NCBI GenBank assembly: GCA_013822765.1
Contig: PNKY01000001.1
Location: forward strand, 682,001-746,000
Origin: Rhodospirillum sp.
GTDB lineage: Bacteria; Pseudomonadota; Alphaproteobacteria; Dongiales; Dongiaceae
DNA length: 64,000 nucleotides
Direction: 5' to 3'
In this document: piece after piece, positions 1-7,858 of the stretch
Layout: each line of letters begins with the position of its first letter
Position numbering within the stretch: the first letter of the stretch is position 1
Notes under the pieces: model-generated
Database searches by the model: none
What the model was told of the DNA's origin: nothing
Seen by the model: only the letters and a program-made list of their open reading frames with translations
Made by a program: the position numbers and the translations under genes

Positions 1-116
1 CGATGCTCGCCGACTGGTCGCAGCAACCCGCAGCGCGGTCGAGAGTATCGCCAGCAATACTTCCTCAATCAACCGCGCGGACTGGAAGGCAATCCCTAGC
101 GAGCATGACAACTCTG

Positions 117-144
117 ATGTCCGCTAAGTGCCAACAACGGACAT
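117..144. repeat. dispersed palindrome, TGTCCGC family
   Basis: Inverted arms ATGTCCG and CGGACAT flank a core with GTGCCAA. The same arrangement recurs at about ten places in this window, always between genes. No gene is visible in positions 1-274 apart from this element. Confidence 0.7.
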
Positions 145-274
145 CGATGTCGGTACAATCGCGCATTGTCCGGCATACGCCGCCAGCCTGTGTCGGATAA
201 ATTTGGCTTGATTGACGTCCGCTCGCTGTCAGAATGTCGGCGTGTGGATCAAGGGCATAAAGGCTGGCTCTGGA

Positions 275-736
275 ATGGCTAATCATTCTATCGGGAATCT
301 GGTGATCCTGTTGGTCCTTGCCGGCTGCGGGTCGATGCAGAGATGGAGTCAGGACGATCTCCGGTTCGCCAGCGTGGCTCATGATGAAGCCACACGTTAC
401 GCAATCATGGTGGATGGTTGTGACGGGCCCGAGATCGTGAAGTCCCAGGACGCTATTGTGCGAATGGAAGCCATCGTGCTCAGAAATCAAGAGCCGAGGC
501 CGATAAACGACTATGCAATTCCACCTGTGACTGAACACGAGGCACGAGAAATCTTTGAAACAACCTATCCTTGGATGTTCGATTCCAAGTTCATGCTGGC
601 TGACCGGCTGCGTTCCGAAGGGTGCGAGGTCAAGGCACGCGTGATTTATCAGCAGATTGCTGACACCTACCCAGGAGCGGCGTTTGCCAAATACAGGGAT
701 CGAGCGGCTTCGGCCCTTTCCGGCACGCCGAACTGA
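275..736 (+). CDS. small putative lipoprotein
   Basis: This encodes a 153-residue protein starting MANHSIGNL. It opens with a short hydrophobic segment ending in a lipobox (LVLAGC), so Cys-17 or so should be lipidated and the protein anchored in a membrane facing the periplasm. An upstream in-frame start at 212 would place the lipobox too far inside, so ATG 275 is chosen. The rest is soluble and mixed alpha/beta with no motif I recognise; the C-terminal third (AKYRDRAASAL) looks helical. Its GC content is lower than that of the housekeeping genes further right. Function unknown. Confidence 0.6.
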   Translation: MANHSIGNLVILLVLAGCGSMQRWSQDDLRFASVAHDEATRYAIMVDGCDGPEIVKSQDAIVRMEAIVLRNQEPRPINDYAIPPVTEHEAREIFETTYPWMFDSKFMLADRLRSEGCEVKARVIYQQIADTYPGAAFAKYRDRAASALSGTPN

Positions 737-766
737 GGTCGGCGCGGAATCTCGAACGCCCTTCCA

Positions 767-1183
767 TTACTGTGGCTTAGGCGCGAGCCAAAGTTTCTGC
801 GGCACGTTCAGGCGCTTGAAGGGATAAGTCTTATCGTAAGGATAGTAGTCGAGGGAGGCCACACTAGCCTCGCTAAAACCGCCGCACCTTTGAAAGTCGA
901 AGCCGTCGTCACGGATCCTCAAGTTGAACTCGCAGTTCGATCCTCCCACAAACTTGGTGCTCCGACCTACAAATTCCGAACCTCGCCAGAAGAACTCGAA
1001 CTCGGTACTGCTCGCTCGATCGGTGGGAAGGTTTTCGGGAGTAAACTCAAAGATAAATGTCCACCACTTCGCGCCCGCCAAAATCTCCTTGATGGCCTGT
1101 TGGCCGGGCGCTCCCGTCTCAGTGGCGCTCGCTATGAAGACGAAGAGTAGGCAACTTGCGAATACTGACAGGATAGCCCGCAC
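767..1183 (-). CDS. secreted hypothetical protein
   Basis: A 138-residue protein with a clear N-terminal signal peptide (hydrophobic core LSVFASCLLFVFIASA, probable cleavage after the ATA region). I chose GTG at 1183 because AGGAG sits seven bases upstream; the in-frame GTG at 1201 has no such site. The mature part is rich in Phe, Trp and Tyr and has two Cys that could form a disulphide. It is convergent with the lipoprotein gene at 275. I do not recognise the family and propose only a periplasmic location. Confidence 0.55.
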   Translation of the reverse strand: MRAILSVFASCLLFVFIASATETGAPGQQAIKEILAGAKWWTFIFEFTPENLPTDRASSTEFEFFWRGSEFVGRSTKFVGGSNCEFNLRIRDDGFDFQRCGGFSEASVASLDYYPYDKTYPFKRLNVPQKLWLAPKPQ

Positions 1184-1201
1184 CGCTGATCTCCTACACA
1201 C

Positions 1202-1691
1202 GCGAAACAGCCGCAGACCTAGAACTTTGCGGGCTTCCGAATTACATAATCGCCAAAATTAAACCCACCCGCAACCGGCTGGGCAGCTGCGATACTCTCG
1301 CCTGTTATAGGGCCGCTTCGTACCAATTACAGACGTATGGATCTGCCCACCGACCCTGGACAGAGCGGCCCGATGGAACGGTTTCATTCGACGATCGAAA
1401 AACCGTACTCGCAGCAGCCATCGATGGGTGGGCGACGGCCTCTTCCGCACCATCCTCAGCTCATAGCGTCCGTTTTGGGTCAAAGCGGACATTCAAGCAC
1501 CTAGGGGCTTGGTTCGCTTCACCTCCGAAAGCTGACCTACCAAGCCAGTACCGGCTCGTCCGGAGCCGGTTTCATTGCGATCAGCGGGTGTGACAGATCT
1601 CACCATCATGTCTCAGGGTTCGAAACTCGCGGCTTGGTTCAACGACAGAGTCTTCATGGGGTCGGGTCCGATTCCATTGGAGGACCGGGTC
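1202..1691. other. intergenic stretch without a supported gene
   Basis: About 490 bases. The only open frame on the minus strand (1259-1492) begins inside a copy of the dispersed TGTCCGC palindrome and has an arginine-rich composition unlike a real protein. A palindrome copy lies at 1466-1492. Nothing else recognisable. Confidence 0.5.
1466..1492. repeat. dispersed palindrome, TGTCCGC family
   Basis: Arms GCGTCCGTTTT and AAAGCGGACAT flank a GGGTC core. It is a slightly diverged copy of the element best preserved at 63391-63415. Confidence 0.65.
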
Positions 1692-2066
1692 ATGACTACC
1701 CTAACGATGGCGGATGTCTCATACTGGTTGTTCACGATCTTCAACGTCCTGCGCATCGCGTCATACCTCCCGCAAATCTATAGGGTGGCAACTGATCCGT
1801 ACGGCGCGTCGGCGATCGCATATTCGACGTGGGGTCTTTGGGCGGTAGCGAATGCCTCCACCGCACTCTATGCGGCCTACAACGTTTCCGATCTGCCTCT
1901 AGCGGCAATCAACCTTTTGAATGCGTTGTGCTGCTTTCTCGTCATTCTTCTGACAATCTACAAGCGCAGAGCATTTCGGCTCAACCAACCATCTACATCT
2001 GTGGCAACGACTTCACGCGCGATGGAATCAGGTGACTCAAACGTAACGGCTTTCACCGATCGATAA
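1692..2066 (+). CDS. PQ-loop / SemiSWEET-like membrane protein
   Basis: A 124-residue protein with three predicted membrane helices. The first carries a PQ-loop signature (LRIASYLPQIYRV), followed by a helix typical of SemiSWEET-type transporters and a third helix before a basic cytosolic tail. ATG 1692 is preferred over earlier in-frame ATGs because GGAGG stands eight bases upstream. SemiSWEETs work as homodimers moving sugars down a gradient, but PQ-loop proteins also include other carriers, so the substrate is open. The C-terminal 30 residues are polar and poorly structured. A second, more typical SemiSWEET gene lies 1.4 kb away on the other strand. Confidence 0.65.
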   Translation: MTTLTMADVSYWLFTIFNVLRIASYLPQIYRVATDPYGASAIAYSTWGLWAVANASTALYAAYNVSDLPLAAINLLNALCCFLVILLTIYKRRAFRLNQPSTSVATTSRAMESGDSNVTAFTDR

Positions 2067-2281
2067 CCTGATAGTACCAAGCCATCTCCGGGCCAGTCAG
2101 TTTCGCCGACGCCCCTGCATGAAAAGCCGAAAGGGCCGATCGGTCCGTTGCTCTTGTACCCCTCACTGGTATTCTGGTTGGCAGCCTCTCCCTAGCAGAA
2201 TGAACAAGGGCCGCCGTTAACGGTATTGTGACCTTGGCCTAGGATCAGCACTCATGTACCGACCCGGAACCCGTGACTGGG

Positions 2282-2920
2282 TCAGGTTAGCTCTTTCAAT
2301 CCGGTCGGTGTTTCGATGAGCGCCCGATAGCGGACTTTGGGGGCCTGGACGATCACAAGGGGATGCATAATGGAGAGTTCGCGATAAAGCGTCTTGATCG
2401 CGGTCGAGTTTGGATGTTCGAGGGTGAGCAAGCGGAGGCGCGCACCCAGATCAGGAATCGAGGCCACGTAGCTGGAGTCGCCCCGGTGGTCGATGATCGA
2501 GGGGGCAGCCCCGTCGAGGGGAAGCGAGCCATCGTTGGGGATGGTGAAATCGAAAGTCGGGTTCATGGTCGGAAGCGGAATCTTGTCGCCGAAGATCGCA
2601 CCGTGGGTTGAAACAACAAAATCCATCGACTGCGTGTTGGCGACCCACCCTCGCAAGCGACGACCTTCGTTCCAGTCCGATCTGACTTTTTCTTGATTGT
2701 CGAGACCGAACCAACGCGGCCGGCTAGGCGCTGTTCCTTCCGGGTCGAAGGCTACGATCTCCAGATACACAGAGTTTCCAAGCTGAAGCCGGTGATTGTG
2801 GGTGCCCATGTATTCGTGGCGTGTCCCGAAAGGTACTTCGAGGTCGAGGCAATTTTGGACATGCAAAACCCCTTCGAATAGCGTTGGGGCTATCACGGTG
2901 AGGTGGTCAACCTTCAGCAC
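2282..2920 (-). CDS. glyoxalase-like domain protein
   Basis: 212 residues matching the Glyoxalase_3 (PF13468) type of VOC protein. The N-terminus MLKVDHLTVIAPTL is the first beta strand with its His, followed by GTRHEYMGTHNHRLQLGNS and YLEIVAFDPEG, the usual 'gt.n.l..l....YlEl.a.dp' pattern. These proteins are cytosolic and mostly uncharacterised; VOC proteins generally use a metal bound by His and Glu residues for isomerisation, dioxygenation or resistance chemistry. It stands alone, flanked by repeat-rich intergenic DNA. The family call is firm and the reaction is unknown. Confidence 0.75.
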   Translation of the reverse strand: MLKVDHLTVIAPTLFEGVLHVQNCLDLEVPFGTRHEYMGTHNHRLQLGNSVYLEIVAFDPEGTAPSRPRWFGLDNQEKVRSDWNEGRRLRGWVANTQSMDFVVSTHGAIFGDKIPLPTMNPTFDFTIPNDGSLPLDGAAPSIIDHRGDSSYVASIPDLGARLRLLTLEHPNSTAIKTLYRELSIMHPLVIVQAPKVRYRALIETPTGLKELT

Positions 2921-2959
2921 GTGCGGAGAACTCCAATGCCGCCCAGAGAATCCATATGA

Positions 2960-3166
2960 TCCAACCTGCCGCGAAAAGCAAAGGCAGCTTCGGGCGCGAA
3001 GGCAATCTACCTCTACTCGCTTGTCTGCCTCAGGGAGCCCTATGAGCTCACCGAACTTGCCCGCGCGATTGCCAATTCGATCTCACGATCGAACAACAAG
3101 AGTGGGGAGGACAACCTCATAGACTTTCAGGAAGTAAAGCGCGGACGCCCAATAAAGCCGAGCTAG
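2960..3166 (+). pseudogene. start-less coding remnant
   Basis: A 68-codon open frame reads like real protein (for example LREPYELTELARAIANS, then RGRPIKPS at the end) but contains no ATG, GTG or TTG. It is preceded in frame by an ATG at 2936 and a TGA at 2957-2959. It could be the 3' end of a decayed or truncated gene from an accessory element. The family is not recognised. The rest of 2921-3422 holds only degenerate palindrome copies. Confidence 0.3.
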
Positions 3167-3260
3167 GGTTCGCAATGCGGGTCTGTAATTGAGTTCATTC
3201 ATGGGACCATTTGGGACGTCTTAACGAGGCTCAAAGCTCGGCATCCTTGGCGTGTAGATA

Positions 3261-3378
3261 GTGTCCGCTAAGGGTCAAAACGGCGGTTGGAGGCTGCTCT
3301 GAAGGGGGCGGCTTGACCTCCGCAAGCGGACGTATGCTGATTTCGGCGGGTGTCCGGAATGTGCCAGCAGCGGACACG
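3261..3378. repeat. cluster of degenerate TGTCCGC palindromes
   Basis: Three partial copies stand side by side: GTGTCCGCTAAGGGTCAAAA from 3261, TTGACCTCCGCAAGCGGAC near 3314, and a better one at 3351-3378 with arms TGTCCGG and GCGGACA around GTGCCA. This suggests repeated insertion or slippage at one site. Confidence 0.5.
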
Positions 3379-3422
3379 TCAGCACCTAGGGATGCAGATG
3401 ATAGAGGCACAGGTCCTGGTCT

Positions 3423-3737
3423 CTACTCCGCCGGCGCCGGCGGGCAGAGCGCGGCTTGGTCGCGTATGCGGCGCAGGTGCCGCAGCTTCATGATCAGCAC
3501 CCAGGTGACGAACGACATCGCCACCACGTTGGCGCCGATCATGGATGGGCTGGCGATGACGATGCCGTAGACCAGCCACAGGCTCTGGCCCGTCACCATC
3601 ATCAGGTACATCGTGAAGGAGACATCGTCCGCCGAGCGGCGCCGGCGGATGCGCAGTGCCTGTGGCAGGAAGCTGAGGGTCGTCAGAATCGCCGCGATGA
3701 AACCGAGCGTTTCAAGCGCCAAGGATCCGGGTTGCAT
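3423..3737 (-). CDS. SemiSWEET sugar transporter
   Basis: A 104-residue, three-helix protein of the MtN3/saliva (SemiSWEET) family. Helix 1 has the PQ-loop TTLSFLPQALRI; the following RRRRSADDVSFTMY matches the usual 'S...S...y' linker, then GQSLWLVYGI and a third helix. I start at ATG 3737 (MQPGSLALETLGF), since the longer frame adds an arginine/proline-rich stretch foreign to the family. It is expected in the inner membrane as a homodimer facilitating sugar diffusion. It is followed by no cotranscribed sugar gene. The family is secure; the substrate is unknown. Confidence 0.85.
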   Translation of the reverse strand: MQPGSLALETLGFIAAILTTLSFLPQALRIRRRRSADDVSFTMYLMMVTGQSLWLVYGIVIASPSMIGANVVAMSFVTWVLIMKLRHLRRIRDQAALCPPAPAE

Positions 3738-3772
3738 GGGAAGGTGTCCGATGGGTTCAGTGGGAGAGGGAG

Positions 3773-4177
3773 CTAGTGCGCCTTGCGCGGCCGCTCCCCA
3801 TAAGCGAGCTTTTCGATCCGGTAGCGGCACATGGCGTCGTCCACCGTGGACCAGGCCAGGCGCGACCATTCGATCTTGGCGTCATCATAGGACTTGAACG
3901 GGCCATGCCATTCCTCGCCGCCGCCGGCGGCGGGCTCATTGAACTTGGAGTCGGCGTAGGGCCCGCCAACCACCCAGTACCAGGGATCGCCCGCGTCCTC
4001 CTCGATTCGGTAACGCGCGCAGGCATTGTCGACCGAGCCCCACGCGCGGCGTTGCCATTCGGCCTTCGCCTCTTCATAGGTCTTGAACGGACCGTGCTTC
4101 TGTTCCGAGCCGCCGTCTTGCATGCGGTCGAATCTGGTGTCGGCATAGTTGCCGCCGATCACCCAATAGCGCTTCAT
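3773..4177 (-). CDS. tandem DUF4170 protein
   Basis: 134 residues made of two homologous units of about 60 residues. Each starts YW(V) (I/V)GG.YAD..F, continues G.E..HGPFK.Y..AK.EW.R.AW..VD.A, and ends RYRIE. This is the DUF4170 pattern of alphaproteobacteria, normally one unit of about 70-80 residues per protein. ATG 4177 is used; an upstream TTG adds two residues. No signal peptide. Function unknown; the duplication may let one chain do the work of a dimer, which is inference. Confidence 0.8.
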   Translation of the reverse strand: MKRYWVIGGNYADTRFDRMQDGGSEQKHGPFKTYEEAKAEWQRRAWGSVDNACARYRIEEDAGDPWYWVVGGPYADSKFNEPAAGGGEEWHGPFKSYDDAKIEWSRLAWSTVDDAMCRYRIEKLAYGERPRKAH

Positions 4178-4288
4178 GACCAAAATCGGTGTAAGTCGAT
4201 GGTGAATCCCGCGGCATATTACGTTAGAAAGCGTTCACGCTCTATGAATATTAGGAATGCCCGCCATCGGCGGCGCTAGGAGGTCGTT

Positions 4289-5041
4289 TTGCCCAGCCCC
4301 TCGTCGGGAATGACGCCCGCGGATTTCGCGGTGGTTTATGACAAGTTCAAGGCCGCGGTGTCGCGCTACGACTGCGGCAAGTTCTGCTCTCCCTTGAACG
4401 ACGGCTCGCCGGTCTGCTGCTCGACCAAGCACGCGGTGCCGGTGGTGGACAAGGCCGAGTTCAAGTTCCTGAAGTCGCGCACCGACCTCTGGCACACCTT
4501 CAAGCCGTACGATGCCGCCACCCGCCAGATCGTCGACGAGCTGCACCACACCTGCGCCGCGATCGAGTGCAAGGGCGCCCGCCATTGCGAGCGCGACAAC
4601 CGCTCGGTTGCGTGCCGTGCCTTCCCCTTTTATCCCTACATCACACGCGAGGGGGATTTCGTCGGCCTCGGCACCTATTGGACCTACGAGGACCGCTGCT
4701 GGCTGATCTCCAACATGAAGGTGGTGGAGCGGGACTTCGTGCAGGAGTTCGTCGCCGCCTACGAATACATCTTCTCCAAGGACGAGGACGAATACGCGAC
4801 CATGAAGTCGCATTCCGCCTCCCATCGACGGGTGTTCAGCCGGCGCGGCATACCCATTCCGCTGATTGGGCGCGAAGGCGGCTTCCTCCACGTCCTGCCG
4901 CGCAGCGGCGGACGCATCCTGCCGCTGCCGGCCGGCCGCCTGCCCAAGTTCGGCGCCTACGTCTCCCAGTCCGCCTACCGCGAAGCGGTTGAGAAGGCCG
5001 GCGGGGACGAGGTCACCTTCACGGCATCCTTCCAGCTGTGA
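4289..5041 (+). CDS. YkgJ-like cysteine-cluster protein
   Basis: A 250-residue cytosolic protein with Cys pairs typical of the YkgJ/UPF0153 zinc- or iron-binding family: CGKFC and CC near residues 29-46, then C..IEC.....HCE and the hallmark SVACRAFPFYPY around 108-119. The start is probably TTG 4289, because AGGAGG at 4278-4283 stands five bases upstream; ATG 4310 lacks a site. It ends 12 bases before the HerA-like ATPase gene, so the two are probably cotranscribed. The role is unknown; the family is thought to chelate a metal ion. Confidence 0.65.
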   Translation: MPSPSSGMTPADFAVVYDKFKAAVSRYDCGKFCSPLNDGSPVCCSTKHAVPVVDKAEFKFLKSRTDLWHTFKPYDAATRQIVDELHHTCAAIECKGARHCERDNRSVACRAFPFYPYITREGDFVGLGTYWTYEDRCWLISNMKVVERDFVQEFVAAYEYIFSKDEDEYATMKSHSASHRRVFSRRGIPIPLIGREGGFLHVLPRSGGRILPLPAGRLPKFGAYVSQSAYREAVEKAGGDEVTFTASFQL

Positions 5042-5053
5042 CATAGTGCGCCC

Positions 5054-6541
5054 ATGTCCGAGGGCGAAATCTGGCTGGGCCGCGGCGCGAAGGACGTCTC
5101 CCTCCGTCTCGCGATGGCCAACCGTCATGGCCTGATCGCCGGCGCCACCGGCACCGGCAAGACCGTGTCCCTGCAACTGCTCGCCGAGGGCTTCTCCCGG
5201 GCCGGGGTGCCGGTCTTCCTGGCTGACGTCAAAGGCGATCTCGCCGGCCTGTCGCAGGTCGGCGGCGACAATCCCAAGGCCAAGGACCGCGCCGCTAAGC
5301 TCGCGATTGCCGACTATGCCGGCGCGGGCTGCCCGGCGATCTTCTGGGATCTGTTCGGCAAGCAGGGCCACCCCGTCCGCACCACGGTTTCGGAAATGGG
5401 GCCGCTGCTACTCAGCAACCTGATGGAATTGAGCGAAGCCCAGGAAGGCGTGCTCAACATCGCCTTCCGCGTCGCGGACGAGCAGGGCCTGCTGCTGCTG
5501 GACCTCAAGGACCTGCGCGCCATGCTGACGTTCCTGGCGGAGAACGCGGCCGATCTTGCGGTGCGCTACGGCAACGTGACAAAGGCGACCGTCGGCGCGA
5601 TCCAACGCGCGCTGCTGGTACTGGAGCAGCAGGGGGCCGACGCGTTCTTCGGCGAGCCCGCGCTTGATCTCAACGACTTCCTGCGCCAGGACCGGCAGGG
5701 GCTGGGCTATGTGAACGTGCTGGCTGCCGACACGTTGATGCGCAGCCCGAGGCTCTATGCCAGCTTCCTGCTGTGGATGCTGGCGGAACTGTTCGAGCGG
5801 TTGCCCGAGGTCGGAGACCGCGACCGGCCCATCCTGGTCTTCTTCTTCGACGAGGCGCACCTGTTGTTCAACGAAGCGCCCAAGGCGCTGCTCGACCAGG
5901 TCGAGCAGGTGGTGCGCCTGATCCGGTCCAAGGGAGTCGGCGTCTATTTCATCAGTCAGAACCCGATCGACGTGCCGGATACCGTGCTGGGTCAACTCGG
6001 AAACCGGGTGCAGCACGCGCTCCGCGCCTTCACGCCGCGCGACCAGAAGGCGGTGAAGGTGGCGGCCGAGACCTTCCGCGCCAACCCCGCCTTTGACACC
6101 GCCGCGGCGGTGACCGAGCTTGCAGTGGGTGAAGCCCTGGTCTCGACCCTCGAGCCAGGCGGTGCGCCGGGCATGGTCGAGCGCGCCTTGATCGCGCCGC
6201 CGCGCGCCCGCATCGGACCCGTCACCCCGGCTGAGCGGCAAGCTGTCATCGAGGGCTCCCCGATTGCCGGCAAATATGAGGAGGCCGTCGATCGCGAATC
6301 GGCCTACGAGCGCCTGCAGGGGCGGGCGACCGAAGCCGCCGCGCCGCCGGCGAAGCCCAAGAAGGAGCAAGCCCCGTGGGGCGAGCCTCGAACCCCGGAG
6401 CGGCGCGAGCCGGCACCTCGGCGGACCAGCAACCGGGAGAGCGTCGGCGAGGCCTTCGCCAAGAGCGCCGCGCGCGCCATCGGCAGCCGGGCCGGGCGCG
6501 AAATCGTCCGGGGTGTGCTGGGCGCGCTCTTCAGGCGATAG
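5054..6541 (+). CDS. HerA-like / DUF853 ATPase
   Basis: 495 residues. Walker A GATGTGKT is at residues 30-37, and Walker B with DEAH ([11 protein letters not shown]) at about 261-270. [15 protein letters not shown] and [16 protein letters not shown] follow, as in DUF853 helicase-like proteins related to HerA/FtsK. The last 90 residues are a Pro/Arg/Glu-rich disordered linker ending in a short conserved helix ([18 protein letters not shown]). Members are stand-alone ATPases of unknown role; no NurA-type nuclease lies nearby. Upstream by 12 bases is the YkgJ-like gene. The 3' end overlaps the convergent DUF1127 gene by 11 bases. Confidence 0.85.
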   Translation: MSEGEIWLGRGAKDVSLRLAMANRHGLIAGATGTGKTVSLQLLAEGFSRAGVPVFLADVKGDLAGLSQVGGDNPKAKDRAAKLAIADYAGAGCPAIFWDLFGKQGHPVRTTVSEMGPLLLSNLMELSEAQEGVLNIAFRVADEQGLLLLDLKDLRAMLTFLAENAADLAVRYGNVTKATVGAIQRALLVLEQQGADAFFGEPALDLNDFLRQDRQGLGYVNVLAADTLMRSPRLYASFLLWMLAELFERLPEVGDRDRPILVFFFDEAHLLFNEAPKALLDQVEQVVRLIRSKGVGVYFISQNPIDVPDTVLGQLGNRVQHALRAFTPRDQKAVKVAAETFRANPAFDTAAAVTELAVGEALVSTLEPGGAPGMVERALIAPPRARIGPVTPAERQAVIEGSPIAGKYEEAVDRESAYERLQGRATEAAAPPAKPKKEQAPWGEPRTPERREPAPRRTSNRESVGEAFAKSAARAIGSRAGREIVRGVLGALFRR

Positions 6542-6776
6542 GCCGCTGCCGCCGCTCCATGAAGCGCTCGGCCGCTTCTGACGGATTCATCCGGGCGGCC
6601 TTCGGGTCGATCCCGATATCCCGCAGCAGGTAGTCGCCGACCTGCGCGAGCCGGACCACCTCCGCCCGCGCCCTGCGCCGTTCCCGCCACCGGCCGATGG
6701 TCCGGATCGCCCGCAACCACGCGCCGCTCCAGCGCGGTCCAGAACCCTGGCTTAACGACGATTGAGAAATAGTCAT
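6531..6776 (-). CDS. DUF1127 small protein
   Basis: An 81-residue protein whose centre fits DUF1127: [17 protein letters not shown]...[13 protein letters not shown], followed by the usual tail with R and P residues. DUF1127 proteins are small basic alphaproteobacterial proteins; some bind RNA and affect phosphate or small-RNA metabolism. ATG 6776 has GAGAGG nine bases upstream, so the longer frame from 6809 is rejected. It overlaps the end of the convergent ATPase gene by 11 bases. Confidence 0.8.
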   Translation of the reverse strand: MTISQSSLSQGSGPRWSGAWLRAIRTIGRWRERRRARAEVVRLAQVGDYLLRDIGIDPKAARMNPSEAAERFMERRQRPIA

Positions 6777-6871
6777 GGTTAGCGACCTCTCGCCCCTTGT
6801 ATTCACCAAATTCTAGGGGGAGGATGCTTGCGCTCAATGCAAGTTAGCGCTCATTCGCTTTACCTGAAATC

Positions 6872-7846
6872 ATGCGAAAACTGCCCCGCCTGCCGGCTCT
6901 GACCGCGATGCGCGCCTTCGAGGCTGCCGCGCGTCTGGGCAGCGTCACGGCCGCCGCGGCCGAGCTCGCCGTCACCCAGGGCGCGATCAGCCGCCAGATC
7001 CGCCTGCTTGAGGAGGACCTGCAGCAGCCCTTGTTTCGCCGCCTGCACCGCGGGCTGGAGCTGACCGCAGCGGGCCAGAAGCTGTCCCATTCCCTGACCG
7101 ACGCCTTCGGCCAGATCGGCTACGCGGTCGCGGACCTCAAGAGGCCGCAGGACGTGGTCACGGTCAAGGCGGTCCCCACCTTGGCCATTCGCTGGCTGCT
7201 GCCGCGCCTCGCCGATTTCCGCCGCGCCCATCCCGCCATCAAGCTGGAGGTCTCGACCGCCTGGCACGGGGTCGAGCTGGACAAGGAGGATTTCGATTGC
7301 GGCATCACCGGCTGCGAGCAGCCCAGGACGCCGCAATTCACCTGGGTCGAGCTGGTGAAAGAGGCGATCGTCCCGGTCTGCACCCCCGATTATGCCCGCA
7401 AGATGGGCGCGCCCCATTCCGCCGCGGACTTTGCCCGCCACAACCTGCTGCACCCGACGGCCGACCGCTCCGACTGGCGCCGATGGATGGAAGGCTGGGG
7501 TGGCGCGCGGTTCGATGTCGCCCACGGCCAGACCTTCGACACCATCGATCTTGCGATCCGCGCCGCCGAATCCGGACTAGGCGTTGCCATCGCCGACTTG
7601 CCGTTGCTGGCCGACCAGATCGAGCTTGGCCAGCTGGTGACGCCGGTGCCGGTGACCGTTCCGACCGGCTTCTCGAACTGGTTCGTGTGTCGCCCCAACA
7701 TCGCCGAACGGCCGGCTGTCCGCCTGTTCCGCGACTGGCTGCTGGCCGAATCGAAAAAGACCAAGGACTGGTCGGCCGCCTGGCTGGTGCGCCACCGCCG
7801 CCGGACGGTTCACGCGCGCACTGCCGCCAACGCCAACAATCCCTGA
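6872..7846 (+). CDS. LysR-family regulator, GcvA type
   Basis: 324 residues. The N-terminal winged helix has LPALTAMRAFEAAARLGSVTAAAAELAVTQ then GAISRQIRLLEEDL, the GcvA-subgroup sequence, followed by the periplasmic-binding-like effector domain (AVPTLAIRWLLPRL...). GcvA-type regulators activate or repress adjacent genes in response to small molecules. The next gene, 12 bases downstream on the same strand, encodes an MttB-like methyltransferase, so a link to methylamine or betaine metabolism is a reasonable inference. The C-terminus is extended by about 20 Arg-rich residues. Confidence 0.85.
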   Translation: MRKLPRLPALTAMRAFEAAARLGSVTAAAAELAVTQGAISRQIRLLEEDLQQPLFRRLHRGLELTAAGQKLSHSLTDAFGQIGYAVADLKRPQDVVTVKAVPTLAIRWLLPRLADFRRAHPAIKLEVSTAWHGVELDKEDFDCGITGCEQPRTPQFTWVELVKEAIVPVCTPDYARKMGAPHSAADFARHNLLHPTADRSDWRRWMEGWGGARFDVAHGQTFDTIDLAIRAAESGLGVAIADLPLLADQIELGQLVTPVPVTVPTGFSNWFVCRPNIAERPAVRLFRDWLLAESKKTKDWSAAWLVRHRRRTVHARTAANANNP

Positions 7847-7858
7847 GAAGGAAACGCC

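Noticed and set aside
1259-1492. 77-codon minus-strand ORF starting MSALTQNGR
   Set aside because: It starts inside a TGTCCGC palindrome and is Arg-rich without a ribosome site; such ORFs arise wherever the repeat is present.
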